DNA of 64,000 bases, taken from positions 1,081,999 to 1,145,998 of the forward strand of contig JAJHZJ010000008.1 of the NCBI GenBank assembly GCA_023548195.1. The letters run 5' to 3'. The notes below the pieces were generated by a model that searched no databases, was not told the DNA's origin, and saw only the letters and a list, made by a program, of their open reading frames with translations. Of this stretch, positions 1 through 10,560 are shown piece after piece; the first letter of the stretch is position 1, and the number at the start of each line of letters is the position of its first letter. The translations under genes were made by a program, and so were the position numbers. Source of the DNA: Bettongia penicillata ogilbyi (lineage: Eukaryota; Chordata; Mammalia; Diprotodontia; Potoroidae).

Positions 1-640
1 AACAGCGATGCAGAGCTGCTTTAATGAGTTCTATTTCTGACCTGGGTCATTTCATCCCTCCTTAGGCATCCTGGTGACCCACCCACCCACCCACTCACTC
101 TTGGGAGGTCACCACACTGGTACCATACTTGCTATAGACAGCCAATTGATTTAGCCCACTGAAGCTCAAAACTCTAGAGTTTAGGACATCTACCAGCCTC
201 AGCCCTCCCCTGCCCCAGTAACAATTAGCATGTGCCAGCTGTGCTTTTGCAGGGAAAGAATGGGACAGAGACTAGCCATCACTAACATTTGAGCAATTTT
301 GATTTATTAAAAATAATTGGTCTTTTTATCTCAAGAAAACATAAGCATATGCTGGATAAAGGAAATGTTTCAACATTACATTCATCTGTTCAGCATAACA
401 TTTCTGTATAGCTGATCCCACCCCTCCTTTTTTTTATATCTTTAAGGAAGAAAAAGCATTTTACTCCTATCATAGTATCTGTTAACAAACTTGCAATATA
501 TTTAAGGATGACAAAGAAACATTTTCAAAATCATTGCTCTATCTGAGGCTATATTTCATCCCATTTAAATATTCTTTAGCAGTTGTCAATAAAATATTTT
601 AGTATGTTACATGCTGCCTAATTGATACACCACTGAGTCT
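1..640. other. Unassigned non-coding sequence
   Basis: AT-rich sequence with no open frame of note. There is a short CCCA run near 78-95 and polypyrimidine patches near 420-435. I recognise no repeat family. Confidence 0.5.
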
Positions 641-672
641 CCCTAGAGAAAGAACATCGTAAAATAGCTTAC

Positions 673-905
673 AGTTGGCTCCCTCAATAATTCAGTGTCC
701 CTGTTGTGTTGAAACATACTGGGAAGAGCTAAAGCTGTAGTTTTGATTAGCACAGACAAAGGCGTCCAAAATGCTCCTTGGTCTTGAATTGTACCATTAA
801 TCAATAATTCAGCTCCAAGGTTGCCACAGGAGCTCACAGGAGATATCTTGTGCTTTTCAGTGTCCAGAGGGTGAGTCATCTTGAAAATTTCTGTCTCCCC
901 CATCT
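673..905 (-). other. Weak candidate coding exon, 233 bp
   Basis: On the minus strand an open frame runs from 924 to 643 outside any repeat I recognise. Inside it, an AG at 907-906 (after ...ttacaac) could act as an acceptor, and a GTAAGC at 672-667 is a respectable donor. The bounded segment would be 233 bp, starting in phase 1 and ending on a codon boundary after residues REPT. The translation has a mixed, protein-like composition, including SSCGNLGAELLING and a potential N-glycosylation site NGT. I do not recognise the family. The acceptor lacks a good pyrimidine tract, and 93 open codons can occur by chance, so this is only a candidate. Confidence 0.18.
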
Positions 906-1149
906 CTGTTGTAATGAATATCACAAATAGACACTTGAGAATGTGGTTGGTAATCTCTACAGATCAGGCAAGAGTACGGTCTTTGATAGTGTTCAGTTGG
1001 CTGTCCCCTAACAATAGCTAACAGCTATTGATGTTCTCAGAAGGTAACTGGCAGAGTTGAAACCCAATGAGTACTGTGGACTTCTATTGATGGGCTAACA
1101 GGGCTTTTTCCTCTTTCAAGGCGGCAGGGAAGTTAGAGAGTCATCACTG

Positions 1150-1612
1150 TTCATTTTATAAAAATACATTTCCCCCCAAATTACATGTTAAAACATCTGC
1201 TTTTTTCTTAAACATTTCAAGTTCCAAATTCCATCCCCTTTCTCCAAGTTTTCCTCCTTTTTCCCCTCCGAGATGGTAAGCAATAAGATATAGGTTATAC
1301 TTGTGCCATCATGTAAAACAATTCCAATATTTGTCATTTTGTATAAGAAGACTAGAATAAAAGAAAAAGAATGAAAATGAAAATAGCATGCTTCAGTCTG
1401 TATTTAAACACTATCAGTTCTTTCACTGGAGGCAGATAGCATGCTTAATGTTTGGGGATTGTCTTGGATCAGTGTGTGGCTGAGAATAACTAAGTCATTC
1501 ACAATTTTTCATCCTGCAGAATTACTGTTAGTCTGTACAATGTTTTTCTGGTTCTGCTCTTTCACTTTTCATCAGTTCATGTAAGTCTTCACTCTTCATT
1601 TTTAGAGATACT
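1150..1612 (-). mobile_element. L1 3'-end fragment, minus strand
   Basis: Read on the plus strand this has the order of a marsupial L1 3' UTR in reverse: a T-rich start, a pyrimidine-rich block (ccttttcccctccg), a block around 'acaattccaatatttg', 'tctttcactggaggcagatagcatgctt', then 'ttctggttctgctctttcactt...catcagttcatgtaagtctt'. The same order recurs at 59,185-59,715 and 41,244-41,700. The fragment is heavily diverged, and its 5' part is lost through truncation. Confidence 0.6.
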
Positions 1613-1649
1613 ATGCATGACTATTAAATGCAATTTAAAATATATTTTA

Positions 1650-1800
1650 GAGTAGAGGCTGCATGGCATAGAAGATAGAAACCAGGCCTCAAAACCAAGA
1701 AGACCTACATCTGAGTCTCATTTCTGATACATTCTGTATTATGCGAGGCAAATCATTTAAACTCATATTGGTCTAGGCACCTCTCTGAGATTGTTAAAAC
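1650..1800 (+). repeat. tRNA-derived SINE, plus strand
   Basis: The order is a tRNA-like head (gcatggcatagaagatagaa), a B-box-like region (catctgagtctcatttct), then 'cattctgtattatgcgaggcaaatcatttaaactc', which matches the 'gtgtgacc...gcaagtcacttaacc' core of the marsupial tRNA-SINE. Diverged. Confidence 0.55.
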
Positions 1801-1804
1801 AAGG

Positions 1805-3130
1805 TGCCAGTCTTCATTGGTAGAGAGAGTTTCCTCACCTGGAAGGTCTTTATAGCAGCAGTTCTTTTATTTTTCGTTCCAGGACAACTTTATATTCATC
1901 AAAATCATTCAAGATTCACCTCCCAAGAGCTCTTGTTTGCATGCATTTTATCTATCAGTATTTACTGTATTAGAAATTATAAATCTTAATATTTTTACAA
2001 AAACAGTTCTGACTTCATAAATCCCCTACAAGGGTCTTAGAATTCCACCCTTCTCTTCCTGAACTCCTTTGATCTCATTTTTATAACTGCTGCCCTATGT
2101 CAGTGAAATTGCAGCTGCAGTCCCTGTCGCTGTTTGGGTGACTTACAGGAATCAGTCAGAAGTGAGCCTGAAAGATGTAAGCCTAATAATAATTCTGGTC
2201 CTGTGGGGAAATAGCGAATACTGATTAAGTAGTATTTATTCCATACTTAAAAGGCCAGTATTTAATACAATGTGTTATATTCAGTGAAACAGGAAAATAA
2301 ATGCAGAAGGCTATAGAATACTAGGTGGAAAAGATTGCATCTCTATATTAAGATAGCCATGAAATTCTGATCTGAATGAGAACAAACATGAAGAAAGTAC
2401 TCATTTGATTATTAATTCAAGAAACAATTTGCCATTTCTGAAGTATGATGAAAGGAGATTATAGGGTTTGATATTTAAGCATGTAGTTTTTTCAAATGTG
2501 TATATAGTAATCTCATTATACCTGCGGTGTAAATTTAGATGAAAAATAATCTTTCTAGTTGTGATTTTTTTTTATTCAGTGAAGTCCCTGCCCACCTTTA
2601 GGTCTTGTTTCCCCTGTTGGCAAATGTATTCTCCCAGAGATTTGTGTCCAGGCCTATTCTATTACTAATAGTTAAGCCTGACAAACAAGGTGAGATCTTG
2701 TCTCACAATGCAGATCAATAGTGAGTAAGATATAGCTATGCTCAATTAGGTACATAGGATATTTTCTATAAGCATGTGGATGGAGTACTTCCTCAAGCTG
2801 AGACAGAATGATGGACTTTGAATCAGTGGAGATGACATATGGAAGCATCTCATCATCCCTAGGCACAGCAAGCACAGGAGTATGCCTCTTTCATGGAGTG
2901 TAAACATTATGTGCTGCTGTACTTGTAGTGAAGACCCCAGTGATTTATAGTACAGCTGTGAGTGCTTTACTCAACAACAGAGCAGGAAGCAGATGAAGAC
3001 CCAGCGGCCGCAAAAACTAGGGAGGCCCAGCAGAGAAACTTGCCAAGCACTACAAAGGAGCTCCAGCAGTGCCCCCATTTTTCAAGTGCTGGCTTCCTTT
3101 GAGATTTTTTAAAGGTGTCTAACCTTTCCT
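1805..3130. other. Unassigned non-coding sequence
   Basis: No gene and no clear repeat. The small open frame at 1,804-1,989 has no supporting features. A NotI-type octamer (gcggccgc) lies near 3,004, unusual only because CpG is rare here. Confidence 0.5.
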
Positions 3131-3149
3131 CCCAACATATACACAAGAT

Positions 3150-3520
3150 AGTTCTATGTGTATATATTCATTTGTGTGTCAAAGGTATACACATATGTAT
3201 AAATATTTGTGTATACACACAGACGCACACACATATATAGACATACATATGTGTATAGATGAGGTACATATAGGCTGGACCTGGGTCTCTGTTCATGCAG
3301 GAAACTACCTCTGCCAATACTACTGTATGTTTTCTACAATTTACAATTAAAATCTTAGAGTTATCTAGTATGCTAACAAATGAAGTAACTTATCCAGTTA
3401 ACTGTGTATGTGTATGTATATATTTGTCTGTGTATGTGTATATATATATACACACATACACACAATATTCATATAAGTAAATATATATATAATATATATA
3501 TACACATATATAACCTCTCA
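3150..3520. repeat. Degenerate (TG/TA)n-(CA/TA)n tracts
   Basis: Interrupted alternating purine-pyrimidine tracts such as gtatacacatatgtataaat, cacacacatatatagacata and tgtgtatgtgtatatatata. The small open frames here (3,156-3,480) are products of the repeat. Confidence 0.85.
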
Positions 3521-3524
3521 GAAC

Positions 3525-5000
3525 CCTAGCCAATTATCTAAAACCATAATCTGTAAGCAAATGTGAATCTGCACTAGTAGAGGGACATTTCTTCAGTAGG
3601 AGTTCCCTATACCAATGAAATTACAGATCCAATCTAGAAATAAACATAAAACAACAAAAAAAAAGAATCCAACATAGCTATTTTTTTAAAAAAAAGTATA
3701 TCATTGATAGTGTACTATTAGTTTAGATACATGTGGAACACTTCGGTAATGAACATAACCATATTTTTTTTTAATGAAGGAGTTTTCATGAAGAAACATA
3801 GTACTTCTGAAGAGTTGTTCCTTCTTTCACGTAATGTTTGTCAGTCATTGTCTGGGTTGAATCACTACATTTGAAGTAACCCCTGACAAATTTTTTACTA
3901 TGAAAGATTTCAGCCTATATACTGTATCCTATATGCAAATAACTGGTGATGAGACAGACAAAAGTCATCTAGCTCTGCATGGTTAGCATGCTTTTGCTAA
4001 GCTTCTGCTTAAAGTCAACTATAACATCTTTTGCTACTAAATCAATTAACTAGAAAAGCTTTGCAGTTCTAACCAGTGGAATCTCATTGATTATATCCTT
4101 CAACAGAATTTTTTGAAGGACATTCATAAAAGTGCAAATAATAATTTTATTAGTGATCCCACCAAGCCATATAGGTGACTCCACATGAATCTCTTGGGAA
4201 ATGAAGATAATTACCTAATAAATACAAGGAAATTTAACTACAAGAAGATTCCCTACAAGGAGATTTAGAATTATTATAATTCCTGTCATTATTATTGTTA
4301 AAATCACAGCAGCATTCTGTTGCTGGTTCTACTCATGGCAGTAGAATCATTATGATATTTGCTTGGAACAATTCACAGTTCCTCCATACAAGGCTGTGGT
4401 ATCTGAAAGGAGGACATTCCAGTTATAGCTACTCATGTGAGGAAGAAGTAGCCAACTTTTTAAAATACTGACTCAATCAAGATGTGAGAAGTGTAATAGG
4501 GAGGCTTGCTTTCCACCTACTGGCATGGTGTGTCGGACTATAGGCATGAAATGAGGCATATATCATCAGATGTGACCAGATTCACGTTGCCTAACTCTGT
4601 GTCTTTATGATAAGTAGCCGTTCTATTAGGATGAGGGGGAGGGAAAGTAGTTATTAGAAAATTACATCAATAAAAAACCAGATTTCTTTTTTATAAATAC
4701 TGGCTACCAGGTAATTGATACAAGAATAAGTCACTGACAAAGTATGTGAGATCGATGGTTTTTCACAAAACAAACTCAATTTTGTTGTTTACTTTGAAGC
4801 ACTTCATGACCTGGATGAAAGATTAGAAAGTAACAAAAAGAAGCAGTAATAATAAAGCTAAAAAGATCAATGTAGATTCCCCCTGAATCTTCTCTGAGGG
4901 CTTAATTTTAGGGATTATTCCAACAACATTGCAATAACATTGAGGTTGATAATATTCATTCATTAATTCATTTGTTCATTCATTCTTTCATTCAGCTTGC
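3525..5000. other. Unassigned AT-rich sequence
   Basis: No gene visible. An ATTC-rich patch at about 4,957-4,995 resembles the simple tail seen beside L2 ends. Confidence 0.45.
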
Positions 5001-5007
5001 TCTATTG

Positions 5008-5200
5008 AAAGTGCTTGGGGCTTAGAATCAGGAGCCCTGGCTCATCTATTTACTGTGTGTCCATAAGCAAATCACTTTACCACTCTGAAACTTGTTTCCC
5101 TCATCTCTAAAATGGGGATGATATTTCACAATAACTAATATATCCAATTATTATCATCATGGAAATTGAAGGAATCACATAAAGGTAACATTTTAAAAAT
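5008..5200 (+). repeat. MIR/tRNA-type SINE, plus strand
   Basis: Contains 'gcttagaatcaggagccctgg', 'actgtgtgtccataagcaaatcactttacc', 'tttccctcatctctaaaatggggatgat' and a 3' part with 'aaggaatcacataaaggtaac'. This is the standard MIR order from tRNA-like head through core to tail. Confidence 0.75.
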
Positions 5201-5434
5201 ATTTTTAAAAATATTTTTAATATTCAGTGATTGGTGACATCATCAAAATGAATACTTCCTCTAGTGATACAGTCCATGACCTATCCATACCTCTTATTCT
5301 AACTCTTGCCTTTGTCTTTGCATACCTTTCTACAGAATATCTTCCAAGCATAGCCTCATATTTAGAGCTTGAATACATTTTAAAATTCACTTATTCTAAA
5401 TCAAGTGATATTTTAAAATAACCTGAACCCCCAA

Positions 5435-5560
5435 TAAGATTAAATGACTTGGCCGAGATTGAACAGGAAGTAAGGATCAGAATCATAGTTTGAACTGAAG
5501 CTTTGTGACACTGAGTTCCTCACTCTTTCTAAAACACTATTCCATTTCACATAGCAAACA
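5435..5560 (-). repeat. MIR-type SINE fragment, minus strand
   Basis: Contains 'ttaaatgacttggccgagattgaacaggaagtaaggatcagaatc...tttgaactgaagc', the reverse of the 'gcaagtcacttaacc' core and B box. Confidence 0.55.
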
Positions 5561-5667
5561 TCCTTAGATTTCTTGACCTTGTACAGATACCAGTGGAATC
5601 TATAAGTTGTCCATTGGTTATTTCTGTCTCACTGTGACTGCTCTGTTTCTCCTCCATTGCAATTATC

Positions 5668-5845
5668 ATAGGATTATAGAATGACATATTTAGAGATAGA
5701 AGGAACCTTAGAAAGCATTGAGTCTCATATTTTCATTTTGCATATGAGGAAACTGAGCTCCAGAAAGCTTAAATCAAGTAGCGCATGTCTAAGCCAAGAT
5801 TGAAGACAATTCTTCCTGACTCCAGGTCCAGCACTCTTTCCTGAA
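5668..5845 (-). repeat. MIR-type SINE, minus strand
   Basis: 'ggattatagaatgac...agaaggaaccttagaaagcattgagtc' is followed by 'catatgaggaaactgagctccagaaagctt' and 'tcttcctgactccaggtccagcactctttcc', the reverse of the SINE core and head. Sister copies lie at 28,825-28,975 and 57,205-57,300. Confidence 0.7.
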
Positions 5846-5849
5846 ATCA

Positions 5850-6903
5850 AAATCAAAGCCTGGTATTCCTAAACAGATTTCCATCTAAATATGAATCAAC
5901 CCCATTCTTGCTTAGCTTACAGGAAGAGGTGAAACTAGTCACCTTAAGGGTAGGGTGGCTGCAAACCTGATGTTAATGGCATTCTCTTTTTATACTTCTC
6001 CAGTGTAGTTCTCCATTTGCAATATGTTGCAATGAAGGAATGAATGACTTTTGACTTAAATTCTTTGTGTGATCTGATAATCTGACTTAAAACAACCCAG
6101 CACTACTGAGAAAATATTGCAGTTAAATAAGGGACTTTGTTTTACAGAAAACTTATGGAATATTTAAAGAACTTTGAAATTTCCCAAAGAGAATTCTGCT
6201 CACTCTTCTCTGTCAGTTTAACTCAAATTTCATCTTACTGTAAATTTGTCATAATATTGTACTTGTACAATGGATTAGCTTTATGGGTTGTCCATTTAAC
6301 CATGTATTATAGTTTGGACAATCAGTATTCTTCATCGACTTTTTTCCTATGTGAATAGTTAAGGTAAACACTTTTGAGTGACTGTGAGAGTCATTTAGAA
6401 TGTTTCAAGGCTGAATGCAATCAACAGTGTCATCTACAAAAAGGAGGGTCTGGAAGACCTTACAATCTCTAATGAATCAACTAGCTTGATGATGACAGGT
6501 GCAAAAAGTAGTATTAAATATAGTATATGATTATAAGATGGATCAGTGGTATAACAAGAAATATCAGTAATAGATAGTCCCAATACTGCACTAGTGTATC
6601 AAGAGAAAGGCATTCAGCATCTTAGTTAGAGCCCCTATAGAGGAAATACGGTACTATCTGGATAAGCATGAGGAGGGGTTGATTATTTCCTCTTCCTCTG
6701 AAAAATACACCCACTTTGATGAGCTTATGAACCTATTCAAGAATTGACAAATATAGTTTGCTGCATCGTGTCAATTGCACAAATAAAAGAAGTATAGCTT
6801 GTATTATGCAACCACAAAGATGTTGCTTCAGCTGCCAAAGGGAATGCTATTGTGGTCAGAATGACGGAATAATAAAGCACCTAAACTAACAGCAGAAGGG
6901 ATG
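5850..6903. other. Unassigned non-coding sequence
   Basis: No repeat recognised. The open frame at 6,137-6,358 has no start context or motif that would support a gene. Confidence 0.45.
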
Positions 6904-6911
6904 TATTAATG

Positions 6912-7140
6912 GACTGGTTCTCAAACTTTTTGGCTTTAGGTCCCCTTTGCAGTCTTAAAAATTATTGAGGACACCCTCCCACCAAGAGTTTTGGTTTATG
7001 TGGGTTTATACCTATTGAAACACTTTATTTGAAATTAAAATATTTCAGTATTTTTATGAAAATTATTTGGACCTCATAGACTCCTTGAAAGGGTCTTGGG
7101 AACTCTCAGGCTTGCTTGTAATACACCTTGAGAACTGCTG
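6912..7140. mobile_element. hAT-like miniature DNA transposon with 8-bp TSD
   Basis: The 229-bp element starts gactggttctcaa and ends ttgagaactgctg, which form imperfect terminal inverted repeats sharing TTCTCAA. The octamer TATTAATG lies directly on both sides (6,904-6,911 and 7,141-7,148). An 8-bp duplication together with a CAGNGGTTCTCAA-like end is the signature of hAT transposons. The interior has no coding capacity, so it would have been moved by a transposase supplied in trans. Strand is not assignable. Confidence 0.8.
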
Positions 7141-7146
7141 TATTAA

Positions 7147-7149
7147 TGA

Positions 7150-7186
<37 letters not shown>

Positions 7187-7210
7187 TACATATATATATA
7201 AATATATATG
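7147..7210. repeat. (TA)n/(CA)n microsatellite
   Basis: A run of (TA)n starts inside the right target-site duplication of the hAT-like element and passes into tacacatatacacacatacatatatata. The small open frames on both strands here come from the repeat. Confidence 0.95.
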
Positions 7211-7394
7211 TGGCTCTATCTGTGTGCATGTATATATGATCCTTTCCCAAAACTATGTTTTTAAATGCATGAAAGAAATACATGGAATTCCAAAGGAAAT
7301 TAATTACATTGAAATAAAGATATATTTTTTCTTTATCCAAGTTCACAGACTCTTTGAAATTTATCTGTGAACCATGGATCCCAAATTAATAATT

Positions 7395-7555
7395 GCTGCT
7401 ATAGAGTCCAAGAAGCCAAATACAAATGCCAATTCTGATACTTACTTTTGGGACCTTGGGTAAATCATTTAGCCTCCTTAGGCCTCAGTTTCCATCTATA
7501 AAATGAGGAAGTTGTTCTAAATGGCTCCTCAGGTCCCTCCTAGGTCTATAATCCA
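7395..7555 (+). repeat. tRNA-type SINE, plus strand
   Basis: 'gggaccttgggtaaatcatttagcctccttaggcctcagtttcc...ctataaaatgagg' followed by 'ctcaggtccctcctaggtcta' gives the SINE core and 3' part. Confidence 0.75.
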
Positions 7556-7559
7556 ATCC

Positions 7560-7735
7560 AACAAATTTTTCTTTTGCATTGAGTATATGTAATACTCTAA
7601 ACTAGATGCTAGAGATGCAAAGACAAAATCCAAAGTAATTCCTAACTTTAAGGCATTTACATTCCGCAGAGAGTGGGAGGGGGGACAATATATAAACATA
7701 TAAACTCACAAAAGATCATTTGAGGAAGGAGAAGG
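7560..7735 (-). repeat. L2-like 3' end, minus strand
   Basis: 'caacaaatttttcttttgcattgag...actagatgctagagatgcaaagacaaaatccaaagtaattcctaactttaaggcatttacattc' is the reverse of the L2-type 3' UTR ('...gtatccccagc.ctagcacagtg..'). Confidence 0.55.
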
Positions 7736-7861
7736 ACCTAACAATAGGGAGGGAGACCTTCCCTAACCACCTCCCTTACTCAAAACTTTCCTGTCCTGAG
7801 TCTTATACTCCTACCTGGCTAACCTAACAAACCAGTTTATTCTTGGGAGTAATGTTTGGAT

Positions 7862-8005
7862 ATGTCAATGCTGGGAGCAAAAATAATGCTAGCTTTTGAT
7901 TTGGAGGACCTGAATTCAAACTCCATATTTATATATACTGTGCAAGCATGAGCTGTTCACTTAACTCTTCTGGTCCTCAGTTTCCTCTTCTGTAATAAGA
8001 GAGGG
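7862..8005 (+). repeat. tRNA-type SINE, plus strand
   Basis: 'ttttgatttggaggacctgaattcaaactcc...gcatgagctgttcacttaactcttctggtcctcagtttcctcttctgtaata'. It has a B-box-like ATTCAAACTC and the conserved core, and abuts the finger-LINE fragment. Confidence 0.7.
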
Positions 8006-8538
8006 ATTCTGAGGATCATGTGGCAGACACTGAAGTCCTTGCTCAAGCTGAACTGCCAAGATTCTAACTATGTTTCAGAGAGAGCGCAACTGCGATGGGC
8101 TGGCCACATTGTTCTAATGCAAAATGTATGCTTACCAAAAAGACTATTTTATGGAGAACTTGCATGGGGCAGGTGATCACAAGGTGGCCAGAAGAAACGA
8201 TGCAAGGACACTCTCAAGTTCTCTCTCAAGAACTTTGAATTTGATTGCACAACATGGGAGACACTGTCACAGGACCGCTCAGCATGGCATGCCCACGTAA
8301 GAAAAGGGGCTGTGTTCTTTGAGCAAAGCAGAATTGAGACAGCAAAAAGTAAACGCAGGATGCGCAAATTTGGGAAATCCACCCCAAATGTTCACTTGGA
8401 CTATCTGTGCTCCACTTGTGGTAGAGCATTCCAAATTCGTATTGGTCTGATCGGCCGCAGTCAGACACACTGAAACTTCACTTTATTATGGTGATGTCAC
8501 TTCAGTCCTCCTCGAAAACGAAGGACAACCACCAACCA
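8006..8538 (+). mobile_element. 5'-truncated non-LTR retrotransposon with C-terminal C2H2-like finger (copy 1)
   Basis: The plus strand, read from about 8,085 to 8,472, encodes the C-terminal end of a LINE reverse-transcriptase protein: LRWAGHIVLM, LPKRLFYGEL, GGQKKRCKDTLK, DRSAWHAHVRKGA, and a terminal finger starting CSTCGRAF and ending QTH. One in-frame TGA interrupts it after ELAWGR. The first zinc-ligand histidine of the finger is Arg in this copy. The 3' UTR ends 'gaaaacgaaggacaaccacc'. This architecture (RWxGHxxRM ... C2H2) is known in RTE/CR1/L2-like LINEs of many animals; I cannot fix the clade. The open frames on the opposite strand are shadows. Copies 2 and 3 lie at 46,367-46,896 and 29,462-29,795. 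Confidence 0.8.
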
Positions 8539-8539
8539 T

Positions 8540-9005
8540 TCTAATATTATTCTAAACCAATGAAGTCAGCTGTATAACTGGTGTCCAGTGAGAATAAACT
8601 GAGGTTTCTGCTTTATTCTAGGTCAAGTAGGGAAGTAATAATGGTCTGCTCCCACAGGAAACTCAAGGAATTCCCTTCTGATTTGTCAGCCTGCCTTTGA
8701 ACTCAGGTCTTCCTGACTCTAGGACTAGGGCTTTTTTATTATGCTACCTAACTGGTTTCTGAGATTCCCTTCAAGTTAGTGTTTTGTCATCCTATAAATT
8801 CTTCTAAGTAGAATTCAGTCTTTATCTGGGAATTTCAGTGACAACTCAGAGGAATGATTGAATTTAATTTATTTAAATGATTATTTTGAGATATTTTAGG
8901 AATTGTGGCTATGGGGGGCTACTGGAATGGGGAGGAATACCTCAGGTACTCCTCAAATATAACATATATCTATCAATTAAACAAATATAGGGACTAGTTA
9001 CATCA
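8540..9005. other. Unassigned, with a SINE scrap
   Basis: Mostly unassigned. 8,695-8,765 ('tttgaactcaggtcttcctgactctagg...') is a minus-strand scrap of the tRNA-type SINE head. Confidence 0.5.
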
Positions 9006-9009
9006 ATGT

Positions 9010-9145
9010 AGTGTCAGGTAAAGAACTCATAACACCTGAGTTCGTGCAATTTTCTCTCCTTAACTATGTCATGTTGAGAAGTCATAGACCCTCTGCGTCT
9101 CTGTTTTCCTGTTTATAAAATGGGAAAATTCATTTTAGGTGATAT
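9010..9145 (+). repeat. tRNA-type SINE fragment, plus strand
   Basis: 'aacacctgagttcgtgcaatt...tatgtcatgttgagaagtcatagaccctctgcgtctctgttttcctgtttataaaatggg' preserves the B box and core. Confidence 0.6.
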
Positions 9146-10560
9146 ATTAAAATTAAAGATTTTAAGATAAGATTAAAAAAGGTCTTCTAGTAGTAGTAGC
9201 CCCTGGTAATTGATCCCATTAGAGTCAGAGCACCTGCCATGGCTACCTTGTAATATTACTGTAAAGATTATATGGAAAAAATATAGGAAAAGGAACATGT
9301 TTAATAAACTTTAAATCTCTCAACACAAAGATAGTTGCTATTACTACTGAAGACTATTCCTATAGTGTTTTTTGATGGACAGAAAGGAAAGGGGAACAGC
9401 CCTAATGACTTTCTGATGCCTTGGGTTAGAAGGAGACAGAAATTTTCAATTTCTGATGCCTCAAGAGTTAATCTTTAGAAGCTGACTTCTACAGCCTTAG
9501 AAGTTAGAGTTTCTTCAGATTTGGAGTTTATTGATCCCAGATGAGAGTAAGGACATTTAGAGGAATTTACAAAGCACCTTTTAAAAGATGAATGAATACA
9601 GCATTAAAGCAAACATACATAATTTGAAAATAATTTGGGAGAATTTACATTATTTGGACAAATTGAAATAGGCCCCTCTACATGAGATTTCCAGGAGCCA
9701 GATGGTGGTGTGGTATATTGGAGGGGGTCCAGAATTGCTTTTGTGTTAATTGATATAGTGTGTTAAGAAAGGTCTCTAGAGAAAAGTATCCCCAGGTAGT
9801 TGATTGCTTTGGAATTCCAACAGAGAGGAAATGTGTCAGATGAGAAGGGAAACATAAGTTATTGAGCAGTAATGCTTCAGATTGGGCTGGTTAATTTTAT
9901 CACTGGAAATTCAGGACAATGTTTCAAAAAAAATCAAAAAGATATTTCTGAGACAGGAATAGGAATTGGTAAAGGACTGAAGTAAATTAGCAGTATGCAG
10001 GCCCAGTTTGACTTCCCTTTGGTGTGCAAAAAAGCCTTTAATGTTAGAGAGAGTATGTGTAGAGCTGGGACAGGAGGTTCAAGGGCTTCAAGATTTTATT
10101 TTATTTTTTTTTTTAATTTTAAAATTCTGACCCTAATCAGCTGAGACGAACGAGGAAAGAGATGGGACATCAGCTTGATAATCTCAAAGCTTTTAGCAGT
10201 ATATCCAAAAGCTGTACCATTTAATTTGAGTATTTATACCTGCTAATGGAAGTTCTTTAAAATGATGAAAGAGAGAAAAAGAAACAGAGACAGAGAAATT
10301 CCTTCACTGGTCAAGTAACTCTTCAGAAACTGGTATTTTCTTTCTTAAGATGAGGGAGTGAGGTGCTAAAGAAAATGAATAATAGCCCTCACACTATCTT
10401 GTTATTATTTTGTTTTGCTTATACGTTTATTTTTGTGGGTATATTTTTAACTAAAAGAAATGAAGAGGCCCCTCTAATTGGTCAGAAAGGGAAGAGGATG
10501 TGGAAAGGAGGGAGGCAACTAGTCCAGAATTCAAAAGCTCCCATTTAGATTAATTAACAT
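9146..10560. other. Unassigned non-coding sequence
   Basis: No gene and no clear repeat. The small open frame at 10,363-10,548 has no support. Confidence 0.45.

Noticed and set aside
3001..3010. NotI-type gcggccgc near a GC-richer patch, possible CpG island
   Set aside because: Isolated; the surrounding 300 bp is not CpG-dense.
8149..8470. Three overlapping minus-strand frames of 63-80 codons
   Set aside because: They are antisense shadows of the finger-bearing LINE; the recognisable protein is on the plus strand.
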